DNA of 64,000 nucleotides. Source: Astatotilapia calliptera. Taxonomy: Eukaryota; Chordata; Actinopteri; Cichliformes; Cichlidae. Numbering within the stretch: the first letter of the stretch is position 1; each line of letters begins with the position of its first letter. The notes under the pieces are model-generated. The model worked only from the letters and a program-made list of their open reading frames with translations. It searched no databases and was not told the DNA's origin. Location: contig NC_039323.1 in the NCBI RefSeq assembly GCF_900246225.1, positions 10,146,979 to 10,210,978 on the forward strand, in the 5' to 3' direction. The position numbers and the translations under genes are program-made. Shown in pieces: positions 24,897 through 38,037 of this stretch.

Positions 24897-26651
24897 TGTG
24901 CATATGTGTGCGTGTGTACGCGATATGTTTGAGGCGCCAGAATCACTGAGTGTAAGTGTGTGGTTCATGAACGCTGGCTCTGTCTCAGTCATGATGTCAT
25001 GGCGAGGAGCGGAGGGTCACTACAACTGTGAGTGAATGAATGAGTTTCCCGTCAGTCCATGTGACTTGTGTTTACAGTTGCTGATTGGTCGGTAATAACT
25101 CTGGACCTGAAACAGACCACAGGAGGAGAGGTCCTCTTAATCACGCTGTCATCACCTGGTCAAAAGTATGTGGACACCAAACAGTTTGATTGTCCATTAC
25201 GATGCAGCGCTGCAGCTCTTCTGCTTTCAGTCCTTCTTGCATGTGTTTTAGTGAGTTTAGTTTAATACAAACCTAAATCAGAGGGATTAGAAAAAACAGT
25301 GGAATACACTGAGATGTCATTAATGTGTTTTTCTACATAAAAAGAAAACAGTCCCCATCCATGTGCCGTGGTTCAGTTTGGCGTAGCGTCATGTGCTGGC
25401 AGGCTGAACTTCGCTCACAGTGGAAAGTGGAGAAAAGTTCAGATTCTTTGAGTCATAAAAATAAATCTCACTCATCCAAACGATCGGAGAGCAAGTGCTG
25501 CTAATGTCCTGTTTCCACACTCCATGTTTCATGTGATCATTATCCTATTTTTCCTCCTTTGGGCCCAAGATCATAATTGCTGCCCTGTTGTTGGACCAAT
25601 CAGAGTGTGAGATTTTGTGCCATGGATGCTCTGTTCTCTGGGCGAAAGAGGAGGGGCACCCTCAGCACAAAGTTTAAAACAGACCTGATAGTACGTGAGG
25701 GGGCATCAGTGCACATGGCAGGGCTAACTGGGACACTTGTGAAGGAGCAACAGTCAAGCAGACGATGAATGAACAGCACTGAGTTTGTACTCCAGATGTA
25801 TGGTTTCACAGGTAAAGAGTCAAGATGAGCTGAATACAGTCCAGACCATCACTCACTGAACATGTGGAGCTTCATGAAACCAACAAAGGAGCAGCTGATG
25901 TCCTACATCATGCAGGAAGCTGCAATAAATTCAGAATGAGCACACACACACACACATACGTTTTCTTTGTGTGATTATCAGGTTTTAATGATTTTACGCA
26001 GTGTTCGTGTTCAGGTGCTGCACTCGTCAGGTGTGTTTCAGCTTTAAATGTTTTCAAAACCTGCAGTGTCGCAGTGAAGCGAGCAGAGCCCAGCGGTCCC
26101 ACACGGCACAGAGCCAGCACATCTATTATACATACATGAGGGAGGCGAGTGTGTGTGGGTGGGTGGGGAGGGAGGTGTGTGTGTCCAGATGTTGCCAGAA
26201 AGTCTGGTTTCTGTTGTCAGCTGAATGGACAAACTCAGCTTAAATGGCCTCAAACACCTTTCATTTATTCATCCACCATTTTTAATTGATCTGCTGCTGA
26301 GATGGAGGAACATACACACACGCGCGCGCGCACACATACACGCACAAACATGCGTGCAAGCACACAAACACACCAGGAACCATCTTCAAGCTGCACTTTC
26401 TTGTTGTCCTCTATCAGCAGAGGAAAATCCCACAAAGCTGTTTCTGATGGTTTCATTTAACAGAGCACACAGTAACTAAACCAGAGGCAACTTATACTGT
26501 ACAAAAGTACTGTAAAATGTAAAAATGCTCTGTTCATGTTACTGCTGCTCATTTCATCTGCTGATTTGAATCTGAAGTTTCGACTGAATTTTATTGCCAG
26601 AGAAAAATGTAACAATGTGCAATACTGCCTATGACTAAGGACTTTTATTTT
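23201..26651. other. Intergenic, mainly AT-rich and microsatellites
   Basis: A GT-rich microsatellite is listed separately. Around 25150-25200, acctggtcaaaagtatgtgg resembles the end of a Tc-type DNA transposon, but no partner end was found. A cgcgcgcg run lies at about 26318-26330. Confidence 0.35.
24785..24920 (+). repeat. GT-rich microsatellite
   Basis: Interrupted gtgt runs with cgtg and catg variants. It opens long frames of alternating Cys/Val and Thr/His that are not genes. Confidence 0.8.
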
Positions 26652-26982
26652 AAATCACAATGTAATTATATTTATATAATTATATGTAGGTAGGTACACG
26701 AGAATAAGAGTTAACAAGTCAGGTTTTTAAAGAAAACAAAGACATTTTAAATAATGTAGAAGTCATTTTAGGGAGAACATGAGTCACTTTAAGTATTGCA
26801 TAATTTGATGGTATTTGTTTTTTGTGTAAGCGGGTATTGGAGAACAGTCCTTTACTACAAAATTACTACTTGAAATGACTTAAAATTACAATTATTTCTT
26901 TGTTTCCTGTAAAAACCTATTAACTCTTATTCTAGTGTAGCTGTGTTTTATTTTGTAGGCAGATATAATTACACTGCAATTT
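26652..26982. repeat. Foldback element: long imperfect palindrome
   Basis: Left-arm strings aatgtaattatat, acacgagaataagagttaa and aggttttt return in inverted form on the right as ttaactcttattctagtgt and atataattacactg. The arms extend to about 26790 and 26865, leaving a short centre. This is the shape of a long-inverted-repeat MITE. I see no clear target duplication. Confidence 0.55.
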
Positions 26983-29900
26983 CAAATAGAATACATCAAA
27001 TTTAAGTGGTGCTACACCCTTTGAAAAATCATAGAAAATGTGTGTGTGCGTTTCCCTCTGCAGGGTCCGATCAGAGCGCCTCGGGCTCCTCGCTGACCTA
27101 CATGAACAGAGAGGATGAAACCAGGATCAAGTGCTGGTTAATAATCGCTGTGATAAATCGGAGTGTAAACACTCAGAGGCCTGCACGGCTTTCAAATTTA
27201 ACTTCCAAATGAGCGTGTGGGCGGCGCGCTAACACACAGTGTGAGTGAGCCATGTTTGTCTTTGTCACTTCCTGTAAGATGAACCGTCTCATTTAAGCAG
27301 GATTACAAAACAAGAAGGACTCAGCGAGCACACATGACAACAAGAATCAATTAAACTTTATTCATACAGCAGCCCTGACACCCGCCGGAGACAAAAGATT
27401 AAACATGTGAACCGAGAACAATTTCATAAAGTCAGAGAAAGGAAAAAGAACAACAATAAACACAGAAATAGAAATCAGATCAGACACACTAAAAGATTTA
27501 TTTGTTCACAATGACTCTCATCTGTTATTCCTTATTATGTATCTTCGCATGCAGCAGATTTTAAAATGTCGGGCATTTTTCAGGATGTCTTTCTTTATAT
27601 ATGTTGGTTTTTAAAGTTTGAAATAAGCTCAAACATCCTGCTGGAGGATCCACACCAAGGTGCAGGACCTGGATCTTGTCCTCGCTGCCATCTGAGTGTC
27701 CCCCAGCAGGGGGAGCTGTGTCCTTAAAGCTGCAGGGTTCACACATACCTGAGCAGGCAGCTGTCTTACCTGCTTAACCTGTAGAGGTTTGCAAAGAAAT
27801 CAACCTGAAACAGAATTTAATTACAGAACACAAACACTCAGAGTAAAGGATGCCATGAAGACGTGACGATGAAGATTTTCTCAGTCCTGTGTCTGTAGCG
27901 TAGGGTCCACTGTGGCGCTCGGCTCAGGGTCGTCCTGAACACTCCGGCAGTAATTGATTAAATTAACGACACATTTACATAATTGAGCCTGTTTACATTC
28001 TGTGGACGAGCGAGGCCCACAGCTAATCCCCCCTCTTTCTCTTTCTCTCTTTCTCAGCCGTCAGTCTATCACTCAGGCCGTCTGCCCTGTCAGTCTCCAT
28101 CAGTCTCCTAGGCGACGGGATGCTGGTGGTAACCCGCGGTGATGGGAGGCCTCTCTAATATGTAAAGCAGGCCGTCTGGATGCGGGCCGAGCTGTCAGGC
28201 GTCCCGGCTGCCCGTAGCTGCAAGGGAGGCCGACCCAAATCTATGCTAATTTGACATTTCCAGCCTCATTTGCATATGTACGCATCAAAGTTTTTTCCTC
28301 CTGTAATCTCTCCTTTTTTAACCTCCTCCTCCTCCTGCTGCTGCTGGTCAGCCTGAAGAAAAGACAACTCACATTCATCTATCATCATCTTTAAATCACT
28401 GATTCACAGCATCGTTATTATTATACAGTAACATTATACCTCATGGAAAAATACAGATATTATAAATATGAAATATTCTCCTGCACTGACAATGATGCTC
28501 AAGTACAAACATGTGGGTCAGCACTCAGTCAGACATCAACCCCAAAATGAAAAGAAGACAGAAGACGAGGAGGGAAGGAACAAAAGCTGTGTGAATGTGG
28601 TACTTCTGAACTGTGCAGTTCTGCCCTCAGTAACCTCCAAAGGGACCAGCCGACCGACGAAGAAGAGGAAGACGAGAGCACTGTAATTTTTAATTATTTT
28701 TCCTTTGAGGTCACGATAGTCGGCACCGAGTCTGTGTTTGTCAGCTCTTTTGGATTCAGAAGCCATTGATGTAACACGCCGCTGTAAAGATGTTTTGTTT
28801 GATTGAACACCTGGACGTCTGAATCCTCTCCCCCCTGCTTGTTGGGGGCCTTTGTTTTGTGCTCCTGTTCGTCTTGACCCGCTGTGCCCGCGTGGAGCCT
28901 CAACGCTCATTTCACAGCACGGACTCAGCGGGGATGCAAATGTGACGCCGTGCAGCCAAACTTTCATCATGTGACGTTTTCACACCCGAAATCTGCTACA
29001 CACACACACTCTCACAGACTCACACAGACACACACACACTATGTTGGCACGCTGCTCGGCTGTGTCGGGGGAGAAGCGGTGGACGGACGGGTCACCCAGC
29101 TCGGTTGGCAGCTCAGCTCCGGCCTTGGCTGGGCTCTCCGCCACCGTCTGCATGTACTCGTGGTGTTGGCAGGTCACACTCACCCCCCAACCTACACACA
29201 CACACAGAGTGATGTACAGCAGCCGTGTTTAATCCTCCTCCTGGCTGCAGATTACACACCTACATGCTGGATGGGAGGTGAGGGGTTGAGGATGTGGGGG
29301 GAGGAGAGGGGGGGGGGGTGTTGGGGCAACCCCTGCGAACACACATACAGACACACACAGGCCTGATGTCAGCTGGCTGTGAAAAGTGGAGGCTGACCAC
29401 TCGCTGTGATTAAGCACCAACTGGGCTCCGGCCAGCCGACTGGAGCTCCGCCATGCTGCCCCGTCCACTCCTCCACCAGCCAGCTAGCATCCTCCTCCAC
29501 ACCGCCTTCATCCCCTCCCCCTCCTCTCTGCACTCTGGCTGAATCTGAGATCTTTTCTTCTCATATCTGCGGCAACAAGTGTTCCTCACACAGGAAACTG
29601 TGAAGCTTCTCCAGCTCCATCATCTCCATCTTCTCACACGTGAACACTGAGATTTATTTTCATAATGACCACATGTTTGCCTTAAGAAGAGCTCATCTGT
29701 GCTGCTTGATTATGCATAAAATGGAGACATGAACATGGGGAGAAACACAATTTCAATCTGATTTCCTGCGTTTTTACTCCACCCAGTCTTTCAGATAAGG
29801 TCATCCACTGAAGTCCAGATTAGATTAAAACAGAAAATGCACTGAGAGTAACAAAGCTAATACACTTTAGAATTTTAGCTTTATAGAAGCCTAAAATGAT

Positions 29901-30208
29901 ACTGAAGCAAAACAACTACAATAAGTAGCAAAAGTACCACTGAGATTTGACCTTTGAGGCACTTACTTTCATGCTCCTGCCGAGGAATGGCAACCTTAAA
30001 GCCTGCTCCTCAGAGTGGCTATGCGTGACACTGCGGAGCATATAATGTTATCTGACTTTTCACAATTTTAACAATTAAATGTGATAAGTAATCAAATAAA
30101 TTAAATAAGAAAAAGAAAGTTAGAAAGGACTCTAAAGCACTTTAAGTGGTCAGTAAGATTAGAAAAAATTACATGAGTGGTGAGAAAAAAAGTGTTTTCC
30201 CCCTAATC
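26983..30208. other. Intergenic with a GC-rich, complex interval
   Basis: No gene is supported. The interval 27880-28330 includes gtttacattctgtgg, gatgggaggcctctctaata and tcatttgcatatgtacgc (an octamer-like ATTTGCAT), and is a good candidate for a conserved non-coding element. The stretch 28980-29360 is rich in ca repeats and poly-G. Confidence 0.35.
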
Positions 30209-30569
30209 CTAAAAGCTGATTGGGCCATCCTTAACAAATGCAATCGGGTGTTTCTGATAACTGGCAGTGAGACTTTTACAGTCCTGAGGAGGAATTTTGC
30301 CCCTCATCTTTGCAAAATTGTTGTAATTCAGCTGCATTGGAGTGTTTTTGAACAGGAACCACATTTTTAAGGTCATGCCACAGCATCTCAATCGGATTGA
30401 GGTCAGGACTTTGACTGGGACACTGGTGTTTTGGATCGTTGTCCTGCTGCAGCTTGAGGTCACGAACAGATGGCCGGACATTCTCCTTCAGGATTTTTTG
30501 GTAGACGGCAGAATTCATGGTTCCATCTAACACAGGTCCTAAGGCAGCAAAACAGCCACAGACTGTCAT
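30209..30569 (-). pseudogene. Decayed Tc1/mariner transposase fragment
   Basis: Read leftwards from 30569 the frame gives LDGTMNSAVYQKILKENVRP, then LQQDNDPKH and SQSPDLNPIEMLWHDLK, then AELQQFCKDE. These are the second and third catalytic blocks of a Tc1-like DDE transposase. About 20 residues between DPKH and PSQSPDLN are missing, the frame shifts afterwards, and the first catalytic block and both terminal repeats are absent. It is clearly inactive. Confidence 0.8.
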
Positions 30570-31084
30570 TCACTTTTTCACACGACTGTAAATGCTCATC
30601 CAAAACTCTGACATAAACCTGACTTAATGATATTATGTCTTCAATGTTACTGATGCATGTTTGCTGATGATGCACACATTTATGTTTTGGCAAAGGCTTC
30701 ACAACAGCCCAAAAGAATGATTTGAGCCAACTGACTGATTTGTGAATCAAATGTCTCACAAGTAACTCTACCTCTTTGAGCTGGCACATGACACATTTAA
30801 TGACACCGATTTGAAAGGAACATCTAAAACGTGGGACCTAACATGTTCCATGATTGTTATGATTCACTCATCTGGCACATCAAAAATATTCGGGAACCAA
30901 CAGTTCATGAAAATGTGATAAAACCTACACTAAACAAAAGATAAGCGTGTAGTGCCAGGACCTCTGCCTTACTGAACCCCTATGGTCCCTCCTGTGTGGG
31001 ATGAGCCCATAGGAAGACAGATCCATGTAGCTTCTTCAGGCTAAGGATGAGACAAAAGACACTTGACCTTGAGTCTGTGGGACA

Positions 31085-31415
31085 GGTTCCTTTGAAGGGT
31101 GGCTGAGCTCTTCCTTATAAGGAGGAGGGAGATATAGGGTAAGAAGCTGGGTCATTCAAGAAGGACTCGAAGTAGAGCTGCTGCTCCTCCACATCAAAAG
31201 GAGACAGTTGAAGTGTTTAGGGCATGTCTTACTAGGAGGAGGGCCCGGGGTAAACCCAGGACTCACTGGAGAGATTACATCTCTCGGTTGGCTTTGGAAT
31301 AACTCTGTGTTCCCTCAGAGAAACAGGAAAAGGTGAAAGTCTGGGCTTCTCTGCTCAGACTGGTGCCTCTGTGACCTGAACCTGGGTAAGCGGTAGAAAA
31401 TGGATGGAAATACAA
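31085..31415 (+). mobile_element. LINE 3' end, RTE/Rex3-like, decayed
   Basis: The DNA matches the familiar fish motif series: gctgctcctccacatc, aggagggcccggggtaaacc, tggagagattacatctctcg and tggatgg at the end. Translated, this corresponds to the R.R.W.DYISRL end of the reverse transcriptase. Stops and frameshifts interrupt it. The stretch just before (30960-31080) may belong to another repeat. Confidence 0.55.
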
Positions 31416-32229
31416 AAAACAGAAAAACTCAGCAGTCAGCAGGCTCAGAGTCGTGCTACACATGTGAGGACACGGCGGTCTCGAGTAAATGGCGGCCATT
31501 GACACCAACGGCTTCTCTTAAAATATGACCTCATGACTTCCTAAAAGTCTTCACACAAGGATATCTGAACAGGTTATGAACATATTGGCCAACGACTTCA
31601 TAGCAGTGCAACATTTCTGTCCTCCAGCTCAGTCAGAAACAAACGCAAAGCCAACGTGAAACAAAGATGCTGCCACCTTATGACCAAAGTCTGTAACACC
31701 AGGGGAACCTGAAATGTACTTAAATGTACAATAAATCAACCAGAAACGTGAAATTCAAAGAAACTGACAAAGAACACGTTTATTTGGGAACGTTTGTATT
31801 TAATCGATGAGGAAACTCTATTATGAGGTTAAGTTATATGTCCATCACTGTGACAACATACTTTTCAATAAAGGAGGCCAACAAAACAGCACCACTGAGA
31901 ACATCAAAAGAAGTCTAACCTCTTGAGGTTTGAGGATTTTATACAATTTTCCTCTCATAAATATTTTTAACATGTGAACTGCTTCATCTCTGATCTGCTC
32001 GGTTAAATGATTTCAGGATACAGCAGCAGAGAGAGATTGTGGACTAAAGCATCTGATCTTCTTTCACAATTTAACGTCCAAAACTATAAATGATTTTTTT
32101 TAATATCTGAATTTTAAAAATAAGAAATTAATCCCACACATGCTGCATCGGCTCCTACAGAAATGCACCAACAGGTACGAGCCACCTTTTATCCTCCTGG
32201 TTCTTCAGAGAATAGCTCACACACACACA

Positions 32230-32316
<87 letters not shown>

Positions 32317-32442
32317 CCGCACACGCGCACACACACACACACTGAGGTCGTTCAGTCAGATCCAGCCAAATGGACAAACATGGCGTCCAGTTTAAAGAAG
32401 AAAAACATGGTGGATGACAGCCGAGCGCCAAACATAGAAAAG

Positions 32443-32473
<31 letters not shown>

Positions 32474-33114
32474 CTGATGATGCATGAAGTCCGGACTGCA
32501 GCCAGCTCCTCTCCAGCCTTGGTGGCCTAATCTGAAGCTACTGCTTGCCTCCTGCTTCACTGAGCACACTCTGTGGGCCACACGCCATCCCAGCCCACTG
32601 CTGCTGCTCCACCCCGCCTCCGGTCCATCCATCCATCCATCCATCCATCCTGAGCACACATACTGCAGAACCCCCAGGGATGGATGTAGAGCACGGAGAT
32701 GTCACGTCAGAAGAGTTTAGAGGAGTTTGAGCTGAAGAGGAATTTTGGGGGGGGGAAGAGAAACTCCTGCGGAGAAGAACAGGCTGAAATTATCCTGGTT
32801 ATCCTCCTCAGTTTGGACTGAAGGGTACTGAAGGAAATCTTTAATAATCAGCTGATCAGAGGTCTGAGCGCTCTGGGTGACATCAGCCTGGCCGACAAAC
32901 ACGATGAAGTGGATTTATTTAATATTAGCTGATAAAGTTTTAAGGTGAAAAATATTCTGAGAAGCTTCTTCGGCTTCAGAAAAACTTTCTCCGACTTATT
33001 TACTTAACACAAGCTTGGTTGTTTTAAGCAGGAAGAGTGCTCTCTTATTTTGAAATTGAAAGTAGATGTTTCCGAGTTAGTGGCGATCATGTGATTAGCA
33101 CCTGCTCGATACTC
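31416..33114. other. Intergenic, microsatellite-rich
   Basis: Aside from ca and atcc repeats at 32.2-32.65 kb, nothing is recognisable. Frames across the repeats are His/Thr or Cys/Val artefacts. Confidence 0.4.
32216..32342 (+). repeat. CA microsatellite, long and interrupted
   Basis: Over 120 bases of nearly pure ca repeats with a few t and g interruptions. A second ca run follows at 32441-32471 and (atcc)n at 32624-32650. Confidence 0.85.
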
Positions 33115-33122
33115 AACTCTAA

Positions 33123-34665
33123 CTAGTGATGTGCGATACCACTGATTTCCTTTCCGATCCGATACCAAGTAATATTCAGGGTGGTATCGACGATACTGAT
33201 CCGATACCGATACTTTGTACAAAAATGTATTTTATTTATTGTATCTCAAATTATAGCGTCGTAATGATTACAGGGCATCAGATTATTTGTTCTTATCACT
33301 TAATAATGCAGGGTTCATCATATAGAAATGAAAACACTGATGTTGTGCGTTATTTGAACACCTTGCCTGCCTGCAGCACTAAAGGACTCCGTGAGAGACG
33401 TCTGTCTCACCCTAGCAGCACCTGTCCCTGTCCTCCTCTTCAGTTCGCCTCAACATACGCTCGTTATATTCTGTGATATGATTTACTTTGGGGTGTTTGA
33501 CAAGGTTAGTGATGTGGCCACAATCATACATGCCAAGCCTCGTGATTTTTCTGGGAGAACACCGAATTTCAGTGCCCCTCCTGAAAATCTCCTGGAGCCA
33601 CCATTCTCCCGAATTTCTCCCGAATTTCCACCTGGACAACAAAATTGAAAAACCATATCGCAGAATTCATAGCGCAGCCCAGCCAATTCCAGTTTCCAAC
33701 AATGGCGGCAGCGACTTAGTTTTAATATTACTCTTATTTCTCTTTGTCGGTCGCAAAAAAACTTTTAACATATTTTCAGGTGAGAATGTAGCTGTGTAAA
33801 CTTCAAATATCCGAGCCGACCGACACATCATTTTCAAACCCCCGCAGTCTTTCACTAGTCGGGTTAAACATGAGATACAAGTCACTTTGATAACTTAAAA
33901 ATGTTATTGTTTGGCTTTTTCAGTGTTTTATTTGTTCGTGAGTAAATCGGTTTGGCTGAGATTAAAGTTAGTAGATTAGATTAAATTAAATTAAACTTTA
34001 TTAATCCCTCGGGAGAGTTCCTCTGGGGAAAACTAATTAAACAAAGTGTGAGACGGTTGAGAGTTTAAGTCAGCGCCCGTTTATATTTTAGATAGCAAGG
34101 AGCAGACGGCAGAGTTTCACTCCATCGAGGGAGCTCGTGACATACAACCCGGCTTTCTTTAGGCCGCGAAGGCCGGGTCCTCAGGTGGAAGCAGCCTCTG
34201 AATTTGGACACCCCCGCTGTATTTTATCCGATAAATCAACACTGTAAAATGTATTTATCACCCCCCCCTTCCCCAACAGCCCTTTTGAATGTCTACCTAA
34301 TTCTGAGGTCTCAAGGTTGGCAAGTATGGCCACAACACCTCACTTTTTTTGCCACATGTATCGCAAACCACGTCTCAGCTGTTTGTGGAGATAAAATACG
34401 GCTGCACAATTATGCTCAGCCATTGTTGCGAGTGTGCACGCCAAGGGGCTGCGACACATTTACACAGCTGTATTTCGCACATGACTATGAAAGGCAGAAG
34501 AGGATGTAGTTCCTTTGAATGTAGATAATCCGAATATTATAGTTTCTTTCCACTGTGTTCCTGTTAATGATAAACTACAAATTTACCCTAAATTACTAAA
34601 ATATCGATATTATAAATGATCGGTATAGAAGGAATCGATATTTCAGTATCGATCCGCACATCACT
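33123..34665. mobile_element. hAT-like element A (1.54 kb), host of a nested insertion
   Basis: The ends are (ct)agtgatgtgcg and, inverted, agtgatgtgcgg. The flanks both read aactctaa (33115-33122 and 34666-34673); the exact boundary may shift by a base. Just inside each end are cgatac/gtatcg-rich stretches. A second copy of the family lies at 36632-37092 in the opposite orientation. No intact transposase is present. Confidence 0.75.
33525..34328. mobile_element. hAT-like element B (804 bp) nested in element A
   Basis: The terminal repeats are catacatgccaa and, inverted, catacttgccaa. The flanks gccacaat (33517-33524) and gccacaac (34329-34336) match at 7 of 8 bases. The interior contains repeated cccgaattt motifs and, at 33975-34030, the inverted ttaatccctcggg tail of a retroelement, which would be a third level of nesting. 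Confidence 0.7.
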
Positions 34666-34968
34666 AACTCTAAAATGTCGGAGTTTCCTTGAATGCACCA
34701 TCATGAAGAGAAGCGTACCTGGCTAGCATACCTGCTGGAGCACGTGGCACCCAACCTGAGCTGATGGAGGCTTCGTGCTGTGAAGATGATTTAACAGGTA
34801 CGTCTAACCTGACTCGCCACAGGTGCAGCCTCACAGCATAACATTCATCACCTTTACATTTATTAAAAGAACGATTAGTGTCAGTGGAAAACTCCAAAGT
34901 TTAAATATGCTATTGAATTAAAATGTATGAGCAGCATTTCAGTTTTAATTACACGTTTTTTATTTTTT

Positions 34969-34970
34969 AA

Positions 34971-35009
<39 letters not shown>

Positions 35010-35010
35010 T
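34969..35010 (+). repeat. ATT trinucleotide microsatellite
   Basis: An uninterrupted run of tta/att units in an A/T-only stretch immediately left of the 35.3-kb hAT element. Confidence 0.75.
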
Positions 35011-35268
35011 TATATTTTTTTTTTATTAAAATGGCTCCAGGACCTTCCAAGGGTTAAACAGGCTTAATCGTCAGCTGTTTGTTCAAAGCCGTTTGGTATC
35101 CAGGTGAGATGTCAGTCAGGTATAAATGTGGGTTAAACTGGGCCACAACATCTAGAGTTTTGGCTTTCAGGCAACTAAAGTTAATGTCATGTGTTCATGC
35201 TGCCATTGTCAATAAAGTTGAGGTTGTGGTACATTACCATCGAGCTAACTCACCCGCTGTGTGACAAC

Positions 35269-36289
35269 CAGTGTTGGTCAAGTTACTTGAAAAAAGTAAT
35301 CAGTAACTAATTACTGATTACTCCCCCCAAAAAGTAATCCCGTTACTTTACTGATTACTTATTTTCAAAAGTAATTAATTACTTAGTTACTTAGTTACTT
35401 TTTAAAAACACGATTTACAACCTGAAGAGGTGATAAAGTGATAGATCTTTCAGCCCAATTCTACTTTTTCTACATAATCCATCATACAAAATGTAATCAA
35501 ATGGAAAAGTCTCTTTTTTTAACTTGTTTTATCAGTTTTAATCTTTTAACTTTATGCATCAAGCAAAACATTTAATTATATGCAACATTCTCTGACTTGA
35601 ATAAATTAGTTTAACATTTAAACCTATTTTCTACACATTCCAGCACATAAAATAAAATATTTTTTGTGTTTTCACTCACTCTTTCAAACAGATGCAAGTA
35701 AAACACAGCAGAAAATAAATAAAGTCAAAGACTCAGCGGTCCTTTTGCTCTATTTTCACCTGTAAAGCAGGAGCAGGGTAGGCGGAGGGTTACCCTGGTG
35801 TAGGTGTGCTGCGGTCAGTTGAAGAATCCGCGCGAGTGTCTCTGTGAGTTTCCCATCACGTCGTAGCTACTCGGTGCTTGCTCGGAAGTTTAGGGGTTTT
35901 TTTCGCTGTAAAAAGAAGTTTTCTTCCCACGCACGATGGACGCTAATGTTTTTGTCACTTTTTATGGAATCAAACTCAAAGTAAGGTCAGTACTTCCACA
36001 CTTTAAACGCTGCACACTCATACTCTCTCCCGCACTCGATATATTATCCATTGTTGATCTGCACACAGCTGCTGTCACCAACGTCGCACTTGCTTACGTC
36101 ACTGTCATGAGACATTCTCGCAAAAAAAATCACGGTTTTAGTAACGCAGTAACGCAGCGTTCCTACGGGAAAGTAACGGTAATCTAATTACCGATTTTGC
36201 AATAGTAATCCCTTACTTTACTCGTTACTTGAAAAAAGTAATCAGATTACAGTAACGCGTTACAAGTAACGCGTTACTGCCCATCTCTG
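35269..36289. mobile_element. hAT-like element (1,021 bp)
   Basis: It begins cagtgttggtcaagttac and ends gttactgcccatctctg, with the gtaatcagtaac-type subterminal repeats characteristic of a common fish hAT family. The target duplication gtgacaac is perfect (35261-35268 and 36290-36297). A short frame from the ATG at 35936 inside it does not resemble a transposase. Confidence 0.85.
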
Positions 36290-36631
36290 GTGACAACCTC
36301 AGTCAGAGATGGGGTCAGGCTGTATTTCTGTAGCATCTTAGACCATCACGGAGTTTCTCAGCGTGCACGCGGTCTGTGTGATGTCCACGTGGTATATCAC
36401 AGGGACCACGTGGTAACGTGAACGACTTCAGTGCAGCTGAATTATCAGCGATGTGACACTAGAGCAAATATAAGACTCACAGCAACGTTCTCAACAACCT
36501 GCAGATGCTTCAGGGCAGCTTTAAGACAAGTGAACAATGAGCTACAATTATCCAGACGTGTTGAAATAAATGCATGAATAACAATGAATTTTGACACAAT
36601 GAGCTACACACAATAGACGCTGGCTTGACTG

Positions 36632-37092
36632 TAGTGGTGTGCGGATCGATATTGAAATATCGATTCTTCCGATACCAGTAATTTATGTTCTAGAATCGAT
36701 TCTTATATTAAAATATTGATATTTTAGTATTTTGGGGTAAATTTGTAGTTTATCATTAACAGGAACACAGTAGAAACTATATCATTTGGATCTAAATTGG
36801 AAGGAACTACTTCCTCTTCTGCATTTCATAGTCATGTGTGAAATACGGGCTTAAGTTTTATTTCTATATGATAATTCTGAATTATTAAGCAATAAGAACA
36901 AGTAGTCTGATGTCCTGTAATCATTATGAAGCTATATTATTATTACAATTACATAATACAATTATATATGAAATACAATGAAATATTACGTTTTTGTACA
37001 AAGTATCGGTATCGGATCAGTATCGTCGATACCACCCTGAATTTTACTTGGTATCGGATCAGAAAGGAAATCAGTGGTATCGCACATCATGA
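36632..37092. mobile_element. hAT-like element A, second copy (461 bp), inverted
   Basis: It carries a perfect cttgactg duplication (36624-36631 and 37093-37100). Its left part matches the right end of the 33123-34665 copy in inverse orientation (ttgtagtttatcattaacag shared). Its right end mirrors that copy's left end. It is an internally deleted, non-autonomous copy. Confidence 0.8.
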
Positions 37093-37100
37093 CTTGACTG

Positions 37101-37981
37101 TTAAATCAGGAAATTATGTCGCTGTCCGGCAGATGTGCGAAAGCTGCCCCTAGACCTTTCAGACTGAAGCACAACTAGAATTTATTTATATTAGGCACGT
37201 GGAGGGAAGGATGCTAAAGCAAGGTGGCTGTTTGATTATTTCAGGTGCAGATTTCTCCTGCTGGAAATTAGATGATGATGATGATGAAATCAGACTATGA
37301 AAGGTTCCAGAAGGTTCCAATTAACTCCCTGTTTGCCTCTACATGCCTCGATTCATATATTAATCAGGTCCTGTAGCTCAATTATTGTTTACTGACCAGT
37401 GAAGTGTGTGTGTGTGTGTGGGGGGGGGGGGGGATAGAGTAGTTGATGAGAGAGTAAAGGTCAAAGGTCATCTCTTGGTAACAGAGGAGGAGGAGAAGAA
37501 GAAGAAGCCGGCTGTCCTCGCGGCAGTGAACGCACCGTCGAACTGCTTCCTCATTTCATGTGGAAAAACCAACTAATTACGTGGAAATATGATAATGTAT
37601 AACGCCGGGGGAGCTGCCCGCCCAGCGCCGCTTATTACCCAGACTCCCTTGTTCCTCCACACTCCCCCCCCACCCTCTCTCTTCTGGTATTTCTCCCAGG
37701 GAGTCTCGCCCTTTCACGACTGGAGAAACATTAGCAGCCAGTCCGGCTTGTTTTGCATCAAAACAACGCCTCATTTGCATAATCTGATCTTGAGCTCCTC
37801 CCTCCTCATCACTGCCAGGGAAGGTCGATCCCTCCGCTCCCCATCTTCCTCAGGAGGCGATATCCCCCCACAGATCATCCCCACCACCTTCTCCCCTCTC
37901 CTCTTCATCATCTCATCTCATCCAGTTGTCTGATTCCTCCTTAAATATGCCTTCACCTGATACTGCAGGCTGACCTGCAAG

Positions 37982-38037
<56 letters not shown>

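Noticed and set aside
28536..28970. 144-codon minus-strand frame and the overlapping 160-codon plus-strand frame at 28884-29366
   Set aside because: The first is compositionally odd with no domain-like pattern. The second runs through ca repeats and poly-G. Neither has splice or codon-use support.
32189..32659. 156-codon minus-strand frame
   Set aside because: Most of it is Cys/Val translated from a ca/gt microsatellite, plus an atcc repeat at the start.
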